A DNA stretch of 6,187 bases, taken from assembly GCA_947374105.1 (NCBI GenBank), contig CANCAO010000107.1:1-6187 (forward strand), given 5' to 3'. Positions 1 through 5,456 of the stretch are shown one piece after another (within the stretch, counting starts at the first letter, position 1; every line of letters begins with the position of its first letter). The notes beneath the pieces are model-generated. The model did no database searches and had not been told where the DNA came from. It worked only from the letters and a program-made list of their open reading frames with translations. The translations under genes and the position numbers were made by a program. The stretch comes from Comamonadaceae bacterium. Lineage in GTDB: Bacteria > Pseudomonadota > Gammaproteobacteria > Burkholderiales > Burkholderiaceae_C.

Positions 1-485
1 TTGGTCGGGGTTTCGGCAAACAGCAGCTTGGTGTTGGGCTGCACGGCGGCTTGCCACTGCGCCACGTCGGTTTGCGACACAAACGTGCTTTGCACGCCAA
101 ACTTGCCAAACTCACCGGCAATCAGCTTAATGGTGGAGCCAAACACCGACTGCGAACAAATGACGTGGTCACCCGCCTTGAGCAGGCCCATGCACAGCAG
201 CAAAATAGCCGACATGCCGGAGCTGGTGCCGATACAGGCCTCCGTGCCCTCCAAAGCGGCCAGGCGCTGCTCCATGCTGGCCACGGTGGGGTTGGTGAAG
301 CGGGAGTAGATATAGCCCTCTTCCTCACCCGCAAAACGCCGCGCGGCGGTGGCGGCGTCGGGCTGCACAAAGCTGCTGGTCATATACAGCGCTTCGGAGT
401 TTTCACCAAACTGGCTTTTGGCCACGGCAGTACGCACGGCCAGCGTGTCCAGGTGCAGGTGTTCAGGTAATTTTTTAGCCGACAT
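1..485 (-). CDS. metZ: O-succinylhomoserine sulfhydrylase, N-terminal 161 residues (partial, runs off left edge)
   Basis: This is the N-terminal part of a cytosolic PLP enzyme of the Cys/Met-metabolism (gamma) family. MetZ condenses an activated homoserine ester with sulfide to give homocysteine, the direct sulfhydrylation route to methionine. Visible motifs are YSRFTNPT (residues 60-67), the usual substrate/PLP-contact segment; TSSGM (87-91), the phosphate-binding turn; and SVFGST (113-118), where Phe replaces the PLP-stacking Tyr of cystathionine synthases and lyases, as I recall for MetZ proteins. The catalytic lysine and C-terminal half lie beyond the window; the family is about 400 residues long. 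The ATG at 485-483 is preceded by a strong GGAGGG at 5-nt spacing and starts 1 nt after the purF stop, so it is the last visible gene of that operon. A homocysteine synthase of the MetY type is the main alternative, but the VFG motif and purF linkage favour MetZ. Confidence 0.93.
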   Translation of the reverse strand, partial: MSAKKLPEHLHLDTLAVRTAVAKSQFGENSEALYMTSSFVQPDAATAARRFAGEEEGYIYSRFTNPTVASMEQRLAALEGTEACIGTSSGMSAILLLCMGLLKAGDHVICSQSVFGSTIKLIAGEFGKFGVQSTFVSQTDVAQWQAAVQPNTKLLFAETPT

Positions 486-486
486 A

Positions 487-1992
487 TCAGCCCTCCGAAT
501 GATTGGGCAGTGCCAGGCGCGAGTTGTCTTGCGAGTTCTCGTCTTCGTCGCCGCCACGGCTGTTGTTGAGCCGATCAATATCGGCGGCCGTGATGTCACC
601 CGTCACATACACACCATCAAAGCAAGAGGCATCAAAGCCGCTGATGGCGGGGTTCAAGGAGCCGATGGCCAGTTTCATGGCCTCCACGTCCTGGTAGATC
701 AATTCGTCGCAACCGATGAGTTGGCGAATTTCATCCACTGTGCGGCCATGCGCCACCAGTTCATCAGCGGTGGGCATGTCGATGCCGTACACATTGGGAA
801 AGCGCACAGGTGGCGCAGCGCTGGCCATATAGACCTTATTGGCCCCGGCATCGCGCGCCATTTGCACGATCTCTTTGCTGGTGGTGCCGCGCACAATGGA
901 GTCGTCCACCAGCAGCACGTTACGACCCTTGAACTCGCTGCCAATCACATTGAGTTTTTGGCGTACTGATTTCTTGCGCACGGCCTGGCCCGGCATGATG
1001 AAGGTACGACCCACATAGCGGTTTTTCACGAAGCCTTCGCGGTAGGGCAGACCCAGCAAATAGGCCAGTTGTGTGGCGCTGGGGCGGCTGGATTCGGGGA
1101 TGGGGATCACCACATCAATCTGGTCCGGCGACACGGTAGAGACAACGCGCTTGGCCAGTGCCGCACCTAGGTTCAGCCGCGCCTGATAGACCGAGATGCC
1201 GTCCATGCTGGAGTCTGGGCGCGCCAGATACACGAACTCAAAAATACACGGATTCAAGGTGGGGGTTTCGGCACACTGTTGGGCCGTGACATTGCCCTGT
1301 AGGTCAATGAAGACCGCTTCACCCGGCGCTATATCGCGCTCAAACTGGTGCGCAGTGCCTTCCAGAACCACCGACTCGCTGGCCAGCATGACGCTGTCTT
1401 TATTACGCCCCATGCACAGCGGGCGAATGCCATACGGGTCACGAAACGCCAACACACCATGCCCGGCGATCAGGGCAATGACAGCATAAGAGCCGCGCAC
1501 CCGGCGGTGCACATTGCGCACGGCATCGAACACGTCCTGCACTTGCAGCGTGGCACCGCGCGTGGTTTTGTCCAGCTCATGGGCCAGCACATTGAGCAGC
1601 ACCTCCGAGTCGCTCTCGGTGTTGATGTGGCGGTGGTCGGTGGTGTAGAGCTCTGCCTTGAGCGCGTGCGCGTTGGTGAGGTTGCCGTTGTGTACCAACA
1701 CGATGCCGTAAGGCGCGTTCACATAAAAGGGCTGGGCTTCTTCTTCACTGAAAGCATTGCCCGCAGTGGGGTAGCGCACCTGACCCAGGCCGCAGTTACC
1801 AGGCAGAGAGCGCATGTCACGCGTGCGAAACACGTCTTTGACCATGCCCTTGGCTTTGTGCATGAAGAACTTGCGCTCTCGCTGCGTGACGATACCGGCT
1901 GCATCTTGCCCACGGTGCTGCAAAAGCAACAGCGAGTCATAGATCAGTTGATTGACAGGTGCGTTGCTGACAACGCCGACGATTCCACACAT
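487..1992 (-). CDS. purF: Amidophosphoribosyltransferase (glutamine PRPP amidotransferase)
   Basis: PurF makes 5-phosphoribosylamine from PRPP and glutamine, the first committed step of de novo purine synthesis. The 501 residues are close to E. coli PurF (about 505). The class II glutaminase domain begins MCGIVGVV, so Cys2 is the N-terminal nucleophile after Met removal and there is no B. subtilis-type propeptide. Further glutaminase residues are Arg73 (QVRYPTAG), Asn102-Gly103 (HNGNLTN) and Asp128 (TESDSE). The phosphoribosyltransferase half carries the flexible loop KNRYVGRTFIMPGQ (323-336) and the PRPP motif VLLVDDSIVRGTTS (359-372). The last 25 residues are an acidic, polar tail (GGDEDENSQDN) that is probably disordered. 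The start is supported by AGGTGA 4 nt upstream and by the essential Cys2. It sits 22 nt after cvpA, an arrangement also seen in E. coli. Confidence 0.98.
   Translation of the reverse strand: MCGIVGVVSNAPVNQLIYDSLLLLQHRGQDAAGIVTQRERKFFMHKAKGMVKDVFRTRDMRSLPGNCGLGQVRYPTAGNAFSEEEAQPFYVNAPYGIVLVHNGNLTNAHALKAELYTTDHRHINTESDSEVLLNVLAHELDKTTRGATLQVQDVFDAVRNVHRRVRGSYAVIALIAGHGVLAFRDPYGIRPLCMGRNKDSVMLASESVVLEGTAHQFERDIAPGEAVFIDLQGNVTAQQCAETPTLNPCIFEFVYLARPDSSMDGISVYQARLNLGAALAKRVVSTVSPDQIDVVIPIPESSRPSATQLAYLLGLPYREGFVKNRYVGRTFIMPGQAVRKKSVRQKLNVIGSEFKGRNVLLVDDSIVRGTTSKEIVQMARDAGANKVYMASAAPPVRFPNVYGIDMPTADELVAHGRTVDEIRQLIGCDELIYQDVEAMKLAIGSLNPAISGFDASCFDGVYVTGDITAADIDRLNNSRGGDEDENSQDNSRLALPNHSEG
491..496 (-). 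promoter_or_regulatory. Shine-Dalgarno sequence of metZ
   Basis: GGAGGG on the minus strand lies 5 nt ahead of the metZ ATG and is embedded in the last codons of purF. It is the strongest ribosome-binding site in the window. It fixes the metZ start and shows that metZ can load its own ribosomes despite lying 1 nt from the purF stop. Confidence 0.85.
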
Positions 1993-1996
1993 GTTT

Positions 1997-2002
1997 TCAC
2001 CT
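1997..2002 (-). promoter_or_regulatory. Shine-Dalgarno sequence of purF
   Basis: AGGTGA on the minus strand lies 4 nt before the purF ATG, in the 22-nt gap after cvpA. Just upstream, at the cvpA stop codon (2008-2021), is a small GC-clamped hairpin that ends about 5 nt from this site. Confidence 0.7.
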
Positions 2003-2014
2003 ACAACCCCGCAA

Positions 2015-2509
2015 TTACGGGAAATATTGACTCAATTTTTCAGGCATCACAGGCTTGAGGCCTTTGAGCATGGCCACCGAAACCCCCGCCCCTTGTGACT
2101 CGATCCATAGTTCATGGGTTTTGAAGGGCGTCATCTGGATGACCAACGTGACCGCCAACAACAAGATAACGCCACGCACGACGCCAAACATAGCCCCCAG
2201 CACCCGGTCCACAGGCCGCAGCCCGACGGACGCAATCAACTTCTGGATGAGTCGCGCCACCAACCCACCGATAAACACCGCCAGAATGAAAACGCCGACA
2301 AAACCAGCGGCGGTACGCACCATGTCGCTCGCCAAGGGCAGTTTTTGCGCCAAATCGGGCCCGAGCCACTGCGCCAAGACGAAGGCGGACATCCAGTTCA
2401 AAACAGACAAAACCTCATACACCAGACCCCGCCATACACCCAACAGCAGTGAGCCCAACAATACGGCTAAAAATACCCAATCCAGAATCGGCACACCAGA
2501 CACTTGCAT
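2015..2509 (-). CDS. cvpA: CvpA family inner-membrane protein
   Basis: CvpA is a small inner-membrane protein first named for colicin V production in E. coli; later work links it to envelope stress tolerance, and its biochemical role is unsettled. The 164 residues show four hydrophobic segments at about 9-25, 29-47, 65-87 and 104-125. The family hallmarks are WRG(27-28)LVYE near the second helix and the block GLRPVDRVLGAMFGVVRG (96-113). I chose the ATG at 2509, which shares one base with the stop of the upstream SPOR gene (TGATG). A GTG directly before it (2512-2510) would add one residue and cannot be excluded. No Shine-Dalgarno is visible, so translation probably depends on ribosomes finishing the SPOR gene. 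The position before purF matches the enterobacterial dedD-cvpA-purF order. Confidence 0.95.
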   Translation of the reverse strand: MQVSGVPILDWVFLAVLLGSLLLGVWRGLVYEVLSVLNWMSAFVLAQWLGPDLAQKLPLASDMVRTAAGFVGVFILAVFIGGLVARLIQKLIASVGLRPVDRVLGAMFGVVRGVILLLAVTLVIQMTPFKTHELWIESQGAGVSVAMLKGLKPVMPEKLSQYFP

Positions 2510-3342
2510 CACAAGGTGAGGATGGAGACCGGCAAATCAAGTTTCTTGATTTTTTCAGCCGCCTTGTCGGCTTCAGCCCGCGAGCTGAAAGGCCCTACCC
2601 TGACGCGAATGCGCAAACCGTCTTTGGTATGCACCTCTTGGATGTAGGTCTTCAGACCCGCGCGATCGAGTTTGAGGCGAGCCTCACGCGCCTTGCCTGC
2701 ATCAGCAAAAGCGCCCACTTGAACCGCTAAACGCTCCTCTGTCGCAGAGACAGCACTGGGCGGCTCTTTGCCTTCCAGCAGGGCCAGAGCTCTGGCGGCG
2801 CTGTCTACGGTCGGTTTTTCAGCCGCCTTGGCAAGGGGTTTATCTGGTGCTTTTTCTGGGGTTTTGTCAGAGGTTTTAGCGACCTCTTTAACGGCTGCTT
2901 TGGTAATCTCTTTGGTTACTGATTTTTCAGCTGGCTTTTCAGCTGTTTTTTCAGTCGTCTTGGCTTCGGCTTTAGGCTCTGGTTTCGACTCGGTTATGAC
3001 TTCTGACTTGATCGCAACTTGAGGGGCAACTGAAGGTGCCACGACATCAACGACAGCGCCACTGGCTGCCGCGTGGGTCACCGAAACGACCGGTGACGCT
3101 TCAGAAGGCAAGGCCAGGGGCTTGACCTTGTTTTTATCGGGAATCTCGATGGGAATATCCACTGATATAGGTCGGGGCTGCTTGTCCACCAACAGGGGGA
3201 AGCCAATCACAGCCGCCAACACCAAAACCACCGTGCCAATCAGCCGATGTTTGGCGCGCTTGCGCAAGATATCAGCGCTCTCCATCGGCCCGGTGGGGGC
3301 GCTGGGTTCGTCATCACGCTTGCGGAACTTGAAAAAGGCCAT
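2509..3342 (-). CDS. dedD: SPOR-domain membrane protein, DedD-like septal factor
   Basis: This is a bitopic inner-membrane protein of the DedD type. Such proteins bind denuded septal peptidoglycan through the SPOR domain and help cell constriction. The order is a short basic cytoplasmic tail (MAFFKFRKR), one transmembrane helix (about residues 33-52), a conserved juxtamembrane strip (RPISVDIPIEIPDKNKVKPL, 57-76), a long Lys/Glu/Ala/Pro linker (about 118-178), and a C-terminal SPOR domain (about 203-277) with RLAVQVGAF and LRIRVRVGPF as its two repeat-like halves. I prefer the ATG at 3342 (277 residues) because MAFFKFRKR is the usual N-terminus in related bacteria. A TTG at 3357 would overlap the folC stop and add five residues. 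The ATG is 11 nt after folC and has no clear Shine-Dalgarno. The function is assigned from architecture and synteny. Confidence 0.92.
   Translation of the reverse strand: MAFFKFRKRDDEPSAPTGPMESADILRKRAKHRLIGTVVLVLAAVIGFPLLVDKQPRPISVDIPIEIPDKNKVKPLALPSEASPVVSVTHAAASGAVVDVVAPSVAPQVAIKSEVITESKPEPKAEAKTTEKTAEKPAEKSVTKEITKAAVKEVAKTSDKTPEKAPDKPLAKAAEKPTVDSAARALALLEGKEPPSAVSATEERLAVQVGAFADAGKAREARLKLDRAGLKTYIQEVHTKDGLRIRVRVGPFSSRAEADKAAEKIKKLDLPVSILTL
2920..2955 (-). repeat. Three tandem 12-bp units in the SPOR-protein linker
   Basis: Three imperfect 12-bp units (2944-2955, 2932-2943, 2920-2931) encode the four-residue repeats TEKT, AEKP and AEKS (residues 130-141). They are the most regular part of a wider linker (about 2809-2991) rich in AAA and GAA codons, where further degenerate copies such as DKTPEKAPDKPLAK occur. 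Such linkers span the periplasm and tolerate length change, so this is a likely place for strain-to-strain variation. Confidence 0.75.
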
Positions 3343-3353
3343 GAAATCGAGAC

Positions 3354-4682
3354 TCAAGGGTTCAGATGTTTGGCTTGGAGGCGCGGAATGCCGTCTTTCA
3401 GAACGCCACCCACGGTGTAGAACGATCCGAAGACTACGATTCTATCAGCGGGGTCTGCGGCGGCCACGGCGGCGTGCAGGGCTTGCAGGGGGTCGGCAAA
3501 GGTGGTGGCGGTGGTTTGGGGTGGGCTTTTTTGGGTCTGCCAAAAGTCATGCAAAGCCTGCGCTGACGCGGCCCTAGGCGTGGGCAAATCGGTGAAGTAC
3601 CAGCGGTCAATCAGCGGCATGACCCGGGCCAGCATGGGCGCGAGGTCTTTGTCAGCCATGGCCCCAAAAACGGCGTGCGTGGTGGGAAAGTAGCCCATGG
3701 CGTCCAGATTGGCCGTGAGAGCGGCCACGGAATGCGGGTTGTGCGCCACATCCAGCACCAGCGTGGGCTGGCCGGGGACGATCTGAAAGCGCCCCGGCAG
3801 CTCCACAAAAGCCAGCCCATTGCGCACTGCCTGTGCCGTCACCGGCAGGCGATCACGCAGAGCACTCAAGGCCGCCAGCACACCCGCCGCATTGAGGAGC
3901 TGATTGGCCCCACGCAGCGCCGGGTAAGCCAAGCCGCTATAACGCCGCCCCCGGCCCGCCCAGCCCCATTGCTGTTTGTCGCCCTTCACATTGAAGTCTC
4001 GCCCCACTTGCCACAGGTCGGCGTCTATGGCTTTGGCATAGTCCAGCACGCTTTGCGGCGGCATGGGGTCGCTCACCACCACGGGGCGACCGGTGCGCAT
4101 GATGCCCGCCTTCTCGCGTCCAATCGTCTCGCGATCATGCCCGAGGAGTTCCATGTGATCCAGGTCTACGCTGGTGATGACGGCACAGTCCGCGTCGATG
4201 ATGTTGACGGCGTCCAGTCGTCCGCCCAGGCCGACCTCCAGGATGACCACGTCCAGTTGGGCGCGCATCATGCAGTCCATCATGGCCAGGGTGGTGAATT
4301 CGAAGTAGCTGAGCGATATTTCTAAGCCTTTTTCGGCTCTAGCGCTTTCTACACGTGCACAAGCAGCTATTAAGTTAGTAGCAACTACCGGTTCGCCTCG
4401 TAACCGAAGTCGTTCCTCAAAGTGCACCAGATGGGGTGATGTGTACACACCGGTGCGGTAGCCCGCCTGGCCCAGGATGGACTCCAGCATGGCGCAGGTT
4501 GAGCCCTTGCCGTTGGTGCCGGCCACGGTGATAACGGGGCAGTCAAACCGAATGGCCATGCGGTCGGCAACGGCCTTGACGCGCTCCAGGCCCATGTCAA
4601 TGGCTTTGGGGTGCAGTTGCTCGATGTAGGCCAGCCAGTCTGGCAGGGTGGAGAAGTTGTGCGTTGTCTTATGCGGTGTCAT
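3354..4682 (-). CDS. folC: Bifunctional dihydrofolate synthase / folylpolyglutamate synthase
   Basis: FolC adds L-glutamate to dihydropteroate to make dihydrofolate and then extends tetrahydrofolate with further glutamates, using ATP. It is a cytosolic Mur-ligase relative. The 442 residues compare with about 422 in E. coli. Visible motifs are the P-loop VAGTNGKGST (53-62), TSPHL (81-85), EVGLGGRLDAVN (149-160), SVDLDH (171-176), REKAGI with the presumed carbamylated Lys191 (189-194), LPGRFQ (295-300) and DVAHNP (311-316), so both domains look intact. The ATG at 4682 leaves 32 nt to the divergent gene; no Shine-Dalgarno is seen, and no convincing promoter can be picked, so its promoter probably lies in the start of that neighbour. 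Residues 99-122 are written in A+T-rich rare codons (two TTA, two ATA, one AGA), unlike the rest of the gene. Confidence 0.98.
   Translation of the reverse strand: MTPHKTTHNFSTLPDWLAYIEQLHPKAIDMGLERVKAVADRMAIRFDCPVITVAGTNGKGSTCAMLESILGQAGYRTGVYTSPHLVHFEERLRLRGEPVVATNLIAACARVESARAEKGLEISLSYFEFTTLAMMDCMMRAQLDVVILEVGLGGRLDAVNIIDADCAVITSVDLDHMELLGHDRETIGREKAGIMRTGRPVVVSDPMPPQSVLDYAKAIDADLWQVGRDFNVKGDKQQWGWAGRGRRYSGLAYPALRGANQLLNAAGVLAALSALRDRLPVTAQAVRNGLAFVELPGRFQIVPGQPTLVLDVAHNPHSVAALTANLDAMGYFPTTHAVFGAMADKDLAPMLARVMPLIDRWYFTDLPTPRAASAQALHDFWQTQKSPPQTTATTFADPLQALHAAVAAADPADRIVVFGSFYTVGGVLKDGIPRLQAKHLNP
4317..4388 (-). repeat. A+T-rich rare-codon island in folC resembling a dispersed Comamonadaceae repeat
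   Basis: This stretch encodes FolC residues 99-122 in frame. Bases 4321-4380 are 26/60 G+C (43%), against 39/60 (65%) for 4201-4260 in the same gene. On the minus strand it contains AATAGCTGCTTG, AAGCGCTAGAGCC and AAAAAGGCTTA in that order. From memory, this order resembles a short repeat scattered through Rhodoferax and Polaromonas genomes; I could not search for it. Against a clean insertion, the encoded VESAR is also present (as IESAR) in E. coli FolC as I recall it, with only about four extra residues here. It may be a repeat that replaced native sequence, or a coincidence. Confidence 0.45.
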
Positions 4683-4684
4683 AC

Positions 4685-4701
4685 GGGCGTGATTGTCGCC
4701 C
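4685..4701. promoter_or_regulatory. Inverted repeat between divergent folC and yffB-like gene
   Basis: GGGCG-TGATTGT-CGCCC is a 17-bp dyad with perfect 5-bp arms, occupying half of the 32-bp gap between the two divergent start codons. It ends one base before the candidate -10 box of the rightward gene and begins 3 bp from the folC ATG. It could be an operator for a dimeric regulator acting on both genes, or a chance palindrome in G+C-rich DNA. No known binding-site consensus is recognised. Confidence 0.35.
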
Positions 4702-4702
4702 C

Positions 4703-4708
4703 TAAAAT
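4703..4708 (+). promoter_or_regulatory. Candidate -10 box for a leaderless transcript of the yffB-like gene
   Basis: TAAAAT matches the sigma-70 -10 consensus at five of six positions. It ends 6 nt before the ATG at 4715, so initiation about 7 nt downstream would fall on the start codon itself. No Shine-Dalgarno precedes this ATG, which fits a leaderless mRNA. No good -35 hexamer is found 16-18 nt upstream, so the assignment rests on the -10 box and spacing alone. Confidence 0.4.
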
Positions 4709-4714
4709 CAGCCT

Positions 4715-5050
4715 ATGACCACACTTTACGGCATCCCCAACTGCGACACCGTCAAAAAATCACGCGCCTGGTTTGACGAACACCACCACTCATACACTTT
4801 CCACGACTTCAAAAAACAAGGCGTGCCTGAACAAGCGTTGAGCACGTGGATCACAGCCCTAGGCTGGGAAGCGCTGGTGAACAAAAAGGGAACCACCTGG
4901 CGCAAGCTTGATGCCATCACCCAGGCAAGGGTGAGTGACGCCGCCAGCGCCCAAGCCCTCATGCTGGCCCACCCAAGCATCATCAAACGACCGGTGGTAG
5001 CGCAAACAGCTCGCATCACCGTTGGCTACGTACCGCAAGACTGGGTCTGA
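4715..5050 (+). CDS. yffB: ArsC/Spx-family thiol reductase-like protein (YffB-like)
   Basis: This 111-residue cytosolic protein has the thioredoxin-like ArsC/Spx/MgsR fold. The start MTTLYGIPNCDTVKK carries the single cysteine, Cys10, in an NCDT setting typical of YffB rather than the CxxC of Spx. Other family marks are NKKGTTWRKL (56-65) and PSIIKRPV (87-94), whose Arg92 corresponds to the conserved anion-binding region. YffB proteins are thought to be glutathione-dependent reductases; neither the substrate nor a role in arsenate resistance is established, and no ars genes are nearby. The length is normal for the family. It is divergent from folC, with only 32 nt between starts, and lacks a Shine-Dalgarno. 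I know of no functional link to the downstream ppnP-argG pair. True arsenate reductase is a less likely alternative. Confidence 0.9.
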   Translation: MTTLYGIPNCDTVKKSRAWFDEHHHSYTFHDFKKQGVPEQALSTWITALGWEALVNKKGTTWRKLDAITQARVSDAASAQALMLAHPSIIKRPVVAQTARITVGYVPQDWV

Positions 5051-5083
5051 ACCATTCCAAGTCAACCCTTGTGGACCACGCCT

Positions 5084-5089
5084 TAAAAT
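5084..5089 (+). promoter_or_regulatory. Candidate -10 box upstream of ppnP
   Basis: TAAAAT occurs in the 88-bp gap after the yffB-like gene, 49 nt before the ppnP ATG, which would give a leader of about 40 nt. A short GTGG-A-CCAC palindrome (5071-5079) lies just upstream, where the promoter spacer would be. No strong -35 is seen, so this is tentative. The gap shows no clear intrinsic terminator, so readthrough from the upstream gene is also possible. Confidence 0.35.
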
Positions 5090-5096
5090 CACGGTT

Positions 5097-5114
5097 TTCG
5101 CGCCTGTTCGCGCC
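5097..5114 (+). repeat. Short direct repeat in the ppnP leader
   Basis: TTCGCGCC occurs twice (5097-5104 and 5107-5114), separated by TG, giving a 10-bp period, about one helical turn. It lies between the candidate -10 box and the ppnP start and would be in the 5' leader. It could be a protein-binding site or a chance duplication; no known motif is recognised. Confidence 0.4.
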
Positions 5115-5138
5115 CTTCCTTTTTCGATACTTTTCACC

Positions 5139-5449
5139 ATGACCACTTCCTCCTTCCCCAACGTCACCCTGACCACCGCGGCCAACGTTTATTTCGACGG
5201 CAAATGTGTCAGCCACAGCTTCACGCTGGCCGATGGCACAAAGAAGTCCGTAGGCGTGGTCTTGCCCAGCACGCTGACCTTCAACACCGGTGCGCCCGAG
5301 ATCATGGAATGCGTGGGCGGCTCTTGCGAATACAAGCTGGCAGGCAGCGAGGCGTGGGTCACCTCCAGCGCGGGCGCAAAATTCAACGTGCCCGGCAACT
5401 CGAAGTTCGAGATTCGAGTGACCGAGGCTTACCACTACATCTGCCATTT

Positions 5450-5456
<7 letters not shown>
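5139..5456 (+). CDS. ppnP: Pyrimidine/purine nucleoside phosphorylase (PpnP, formerly UPF0345/DUF1255)
   Basis: PpnP cleaves a broad range of nucleosides with phosphate to release the free base and ribose-1-phosphate, a salvage reaction. It is a small single-domain cupin. The 105 residues are near the family's length of about 94 (E. coli YaiE). Recognised blocks are ANVYFDGKCVSHSF (15-28), KKSVGVVLPSTLTFNT (35-50), PEIMECVGGSCEYKL (53-67), GAKFNVPGNSKFEI (79-92) and the terminal YHYICHFG (98-105). I chose the ATG at 5139. The frame stays open to an ATG at 5022, but those extra 39 codons overlap the upstream gene and do not resemble the family. No good Shine-Dalgarno is visible. argG follows after 26 nt, suggesting cotranscription. 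Its stop codon lies inside a 13-bp tandem duplication. Confidence 0.94.

Noticed and set aside
349..969. 206-codon open frame on the plus strand opposite purF and metZ
   Set aside because: It lies antisense to strongly recognisable metZ and purF sequence, spans their junction, and has no family resemblance or ribosome-binding site. Long antisense frames are expected in G+C-rich DNA.
1993..2014. PurR-type operator in the cvpA-purF gap
   Set aside because: The gap is only 22 nt and contains nothing like the ACGCAAACGTTTGCGT operator; only the small hairpin and the purF Shine-Dalgarno are present.
1348..2058. 236-codon open frame on the plus strand opposite the purF 5' half
   Set aside because: Its composition (many His, Gln, Val, Arg) is that of a reverse-strand shadow. 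It covers the purF start and the cvpA-purF junction, and no domain is recognisable.
3675..4325. 216-codon open frame on the plus strand opposite folC
   Set aside because: It is antisense to conserved FolC motifs, His/Gln-rich as shadows are, and has no start signals.
4709..4760. Promoter for folC with TTGACG as -35 (minus strand, 4755-4750)
   Set aside because: The nearest acceptable -10-like hexamer (TAAAGT) is 21 nt away, too far for a sigma-70 promoter, and no better pairing was found. I left the folC promoter unassigned.
4715..5050. Arsenate-resistance operon
   Set aside because: The ArsC-like protein has the YffB pattern, and no arsR, arsB, acr3 or arsH gene is nearby.
5022..5138. Upstream extension of ppnP to an ATG inside the yffB-like gene
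   Set aside because: The 39 extra residues overlap the preceding gene, do not resemble the family N-terminus, and cover the likely promoter region. The ATG at 5139 gives normal family length.
5051..5138. Intrinsic terminator after the yffB-like gene
   Set aside because: The GTGG-A-CCAC palindrome has a one-base centre and is not followed by a T-run, and the later T-run (5119-5124) has no stable stem before it.
5016..5447. 143-codon open frame on the minus strand opposite ppnP
   Set aside because: The plus-strand PpnP frame matches its family throughout; the opposite frame has no recognisable domain.
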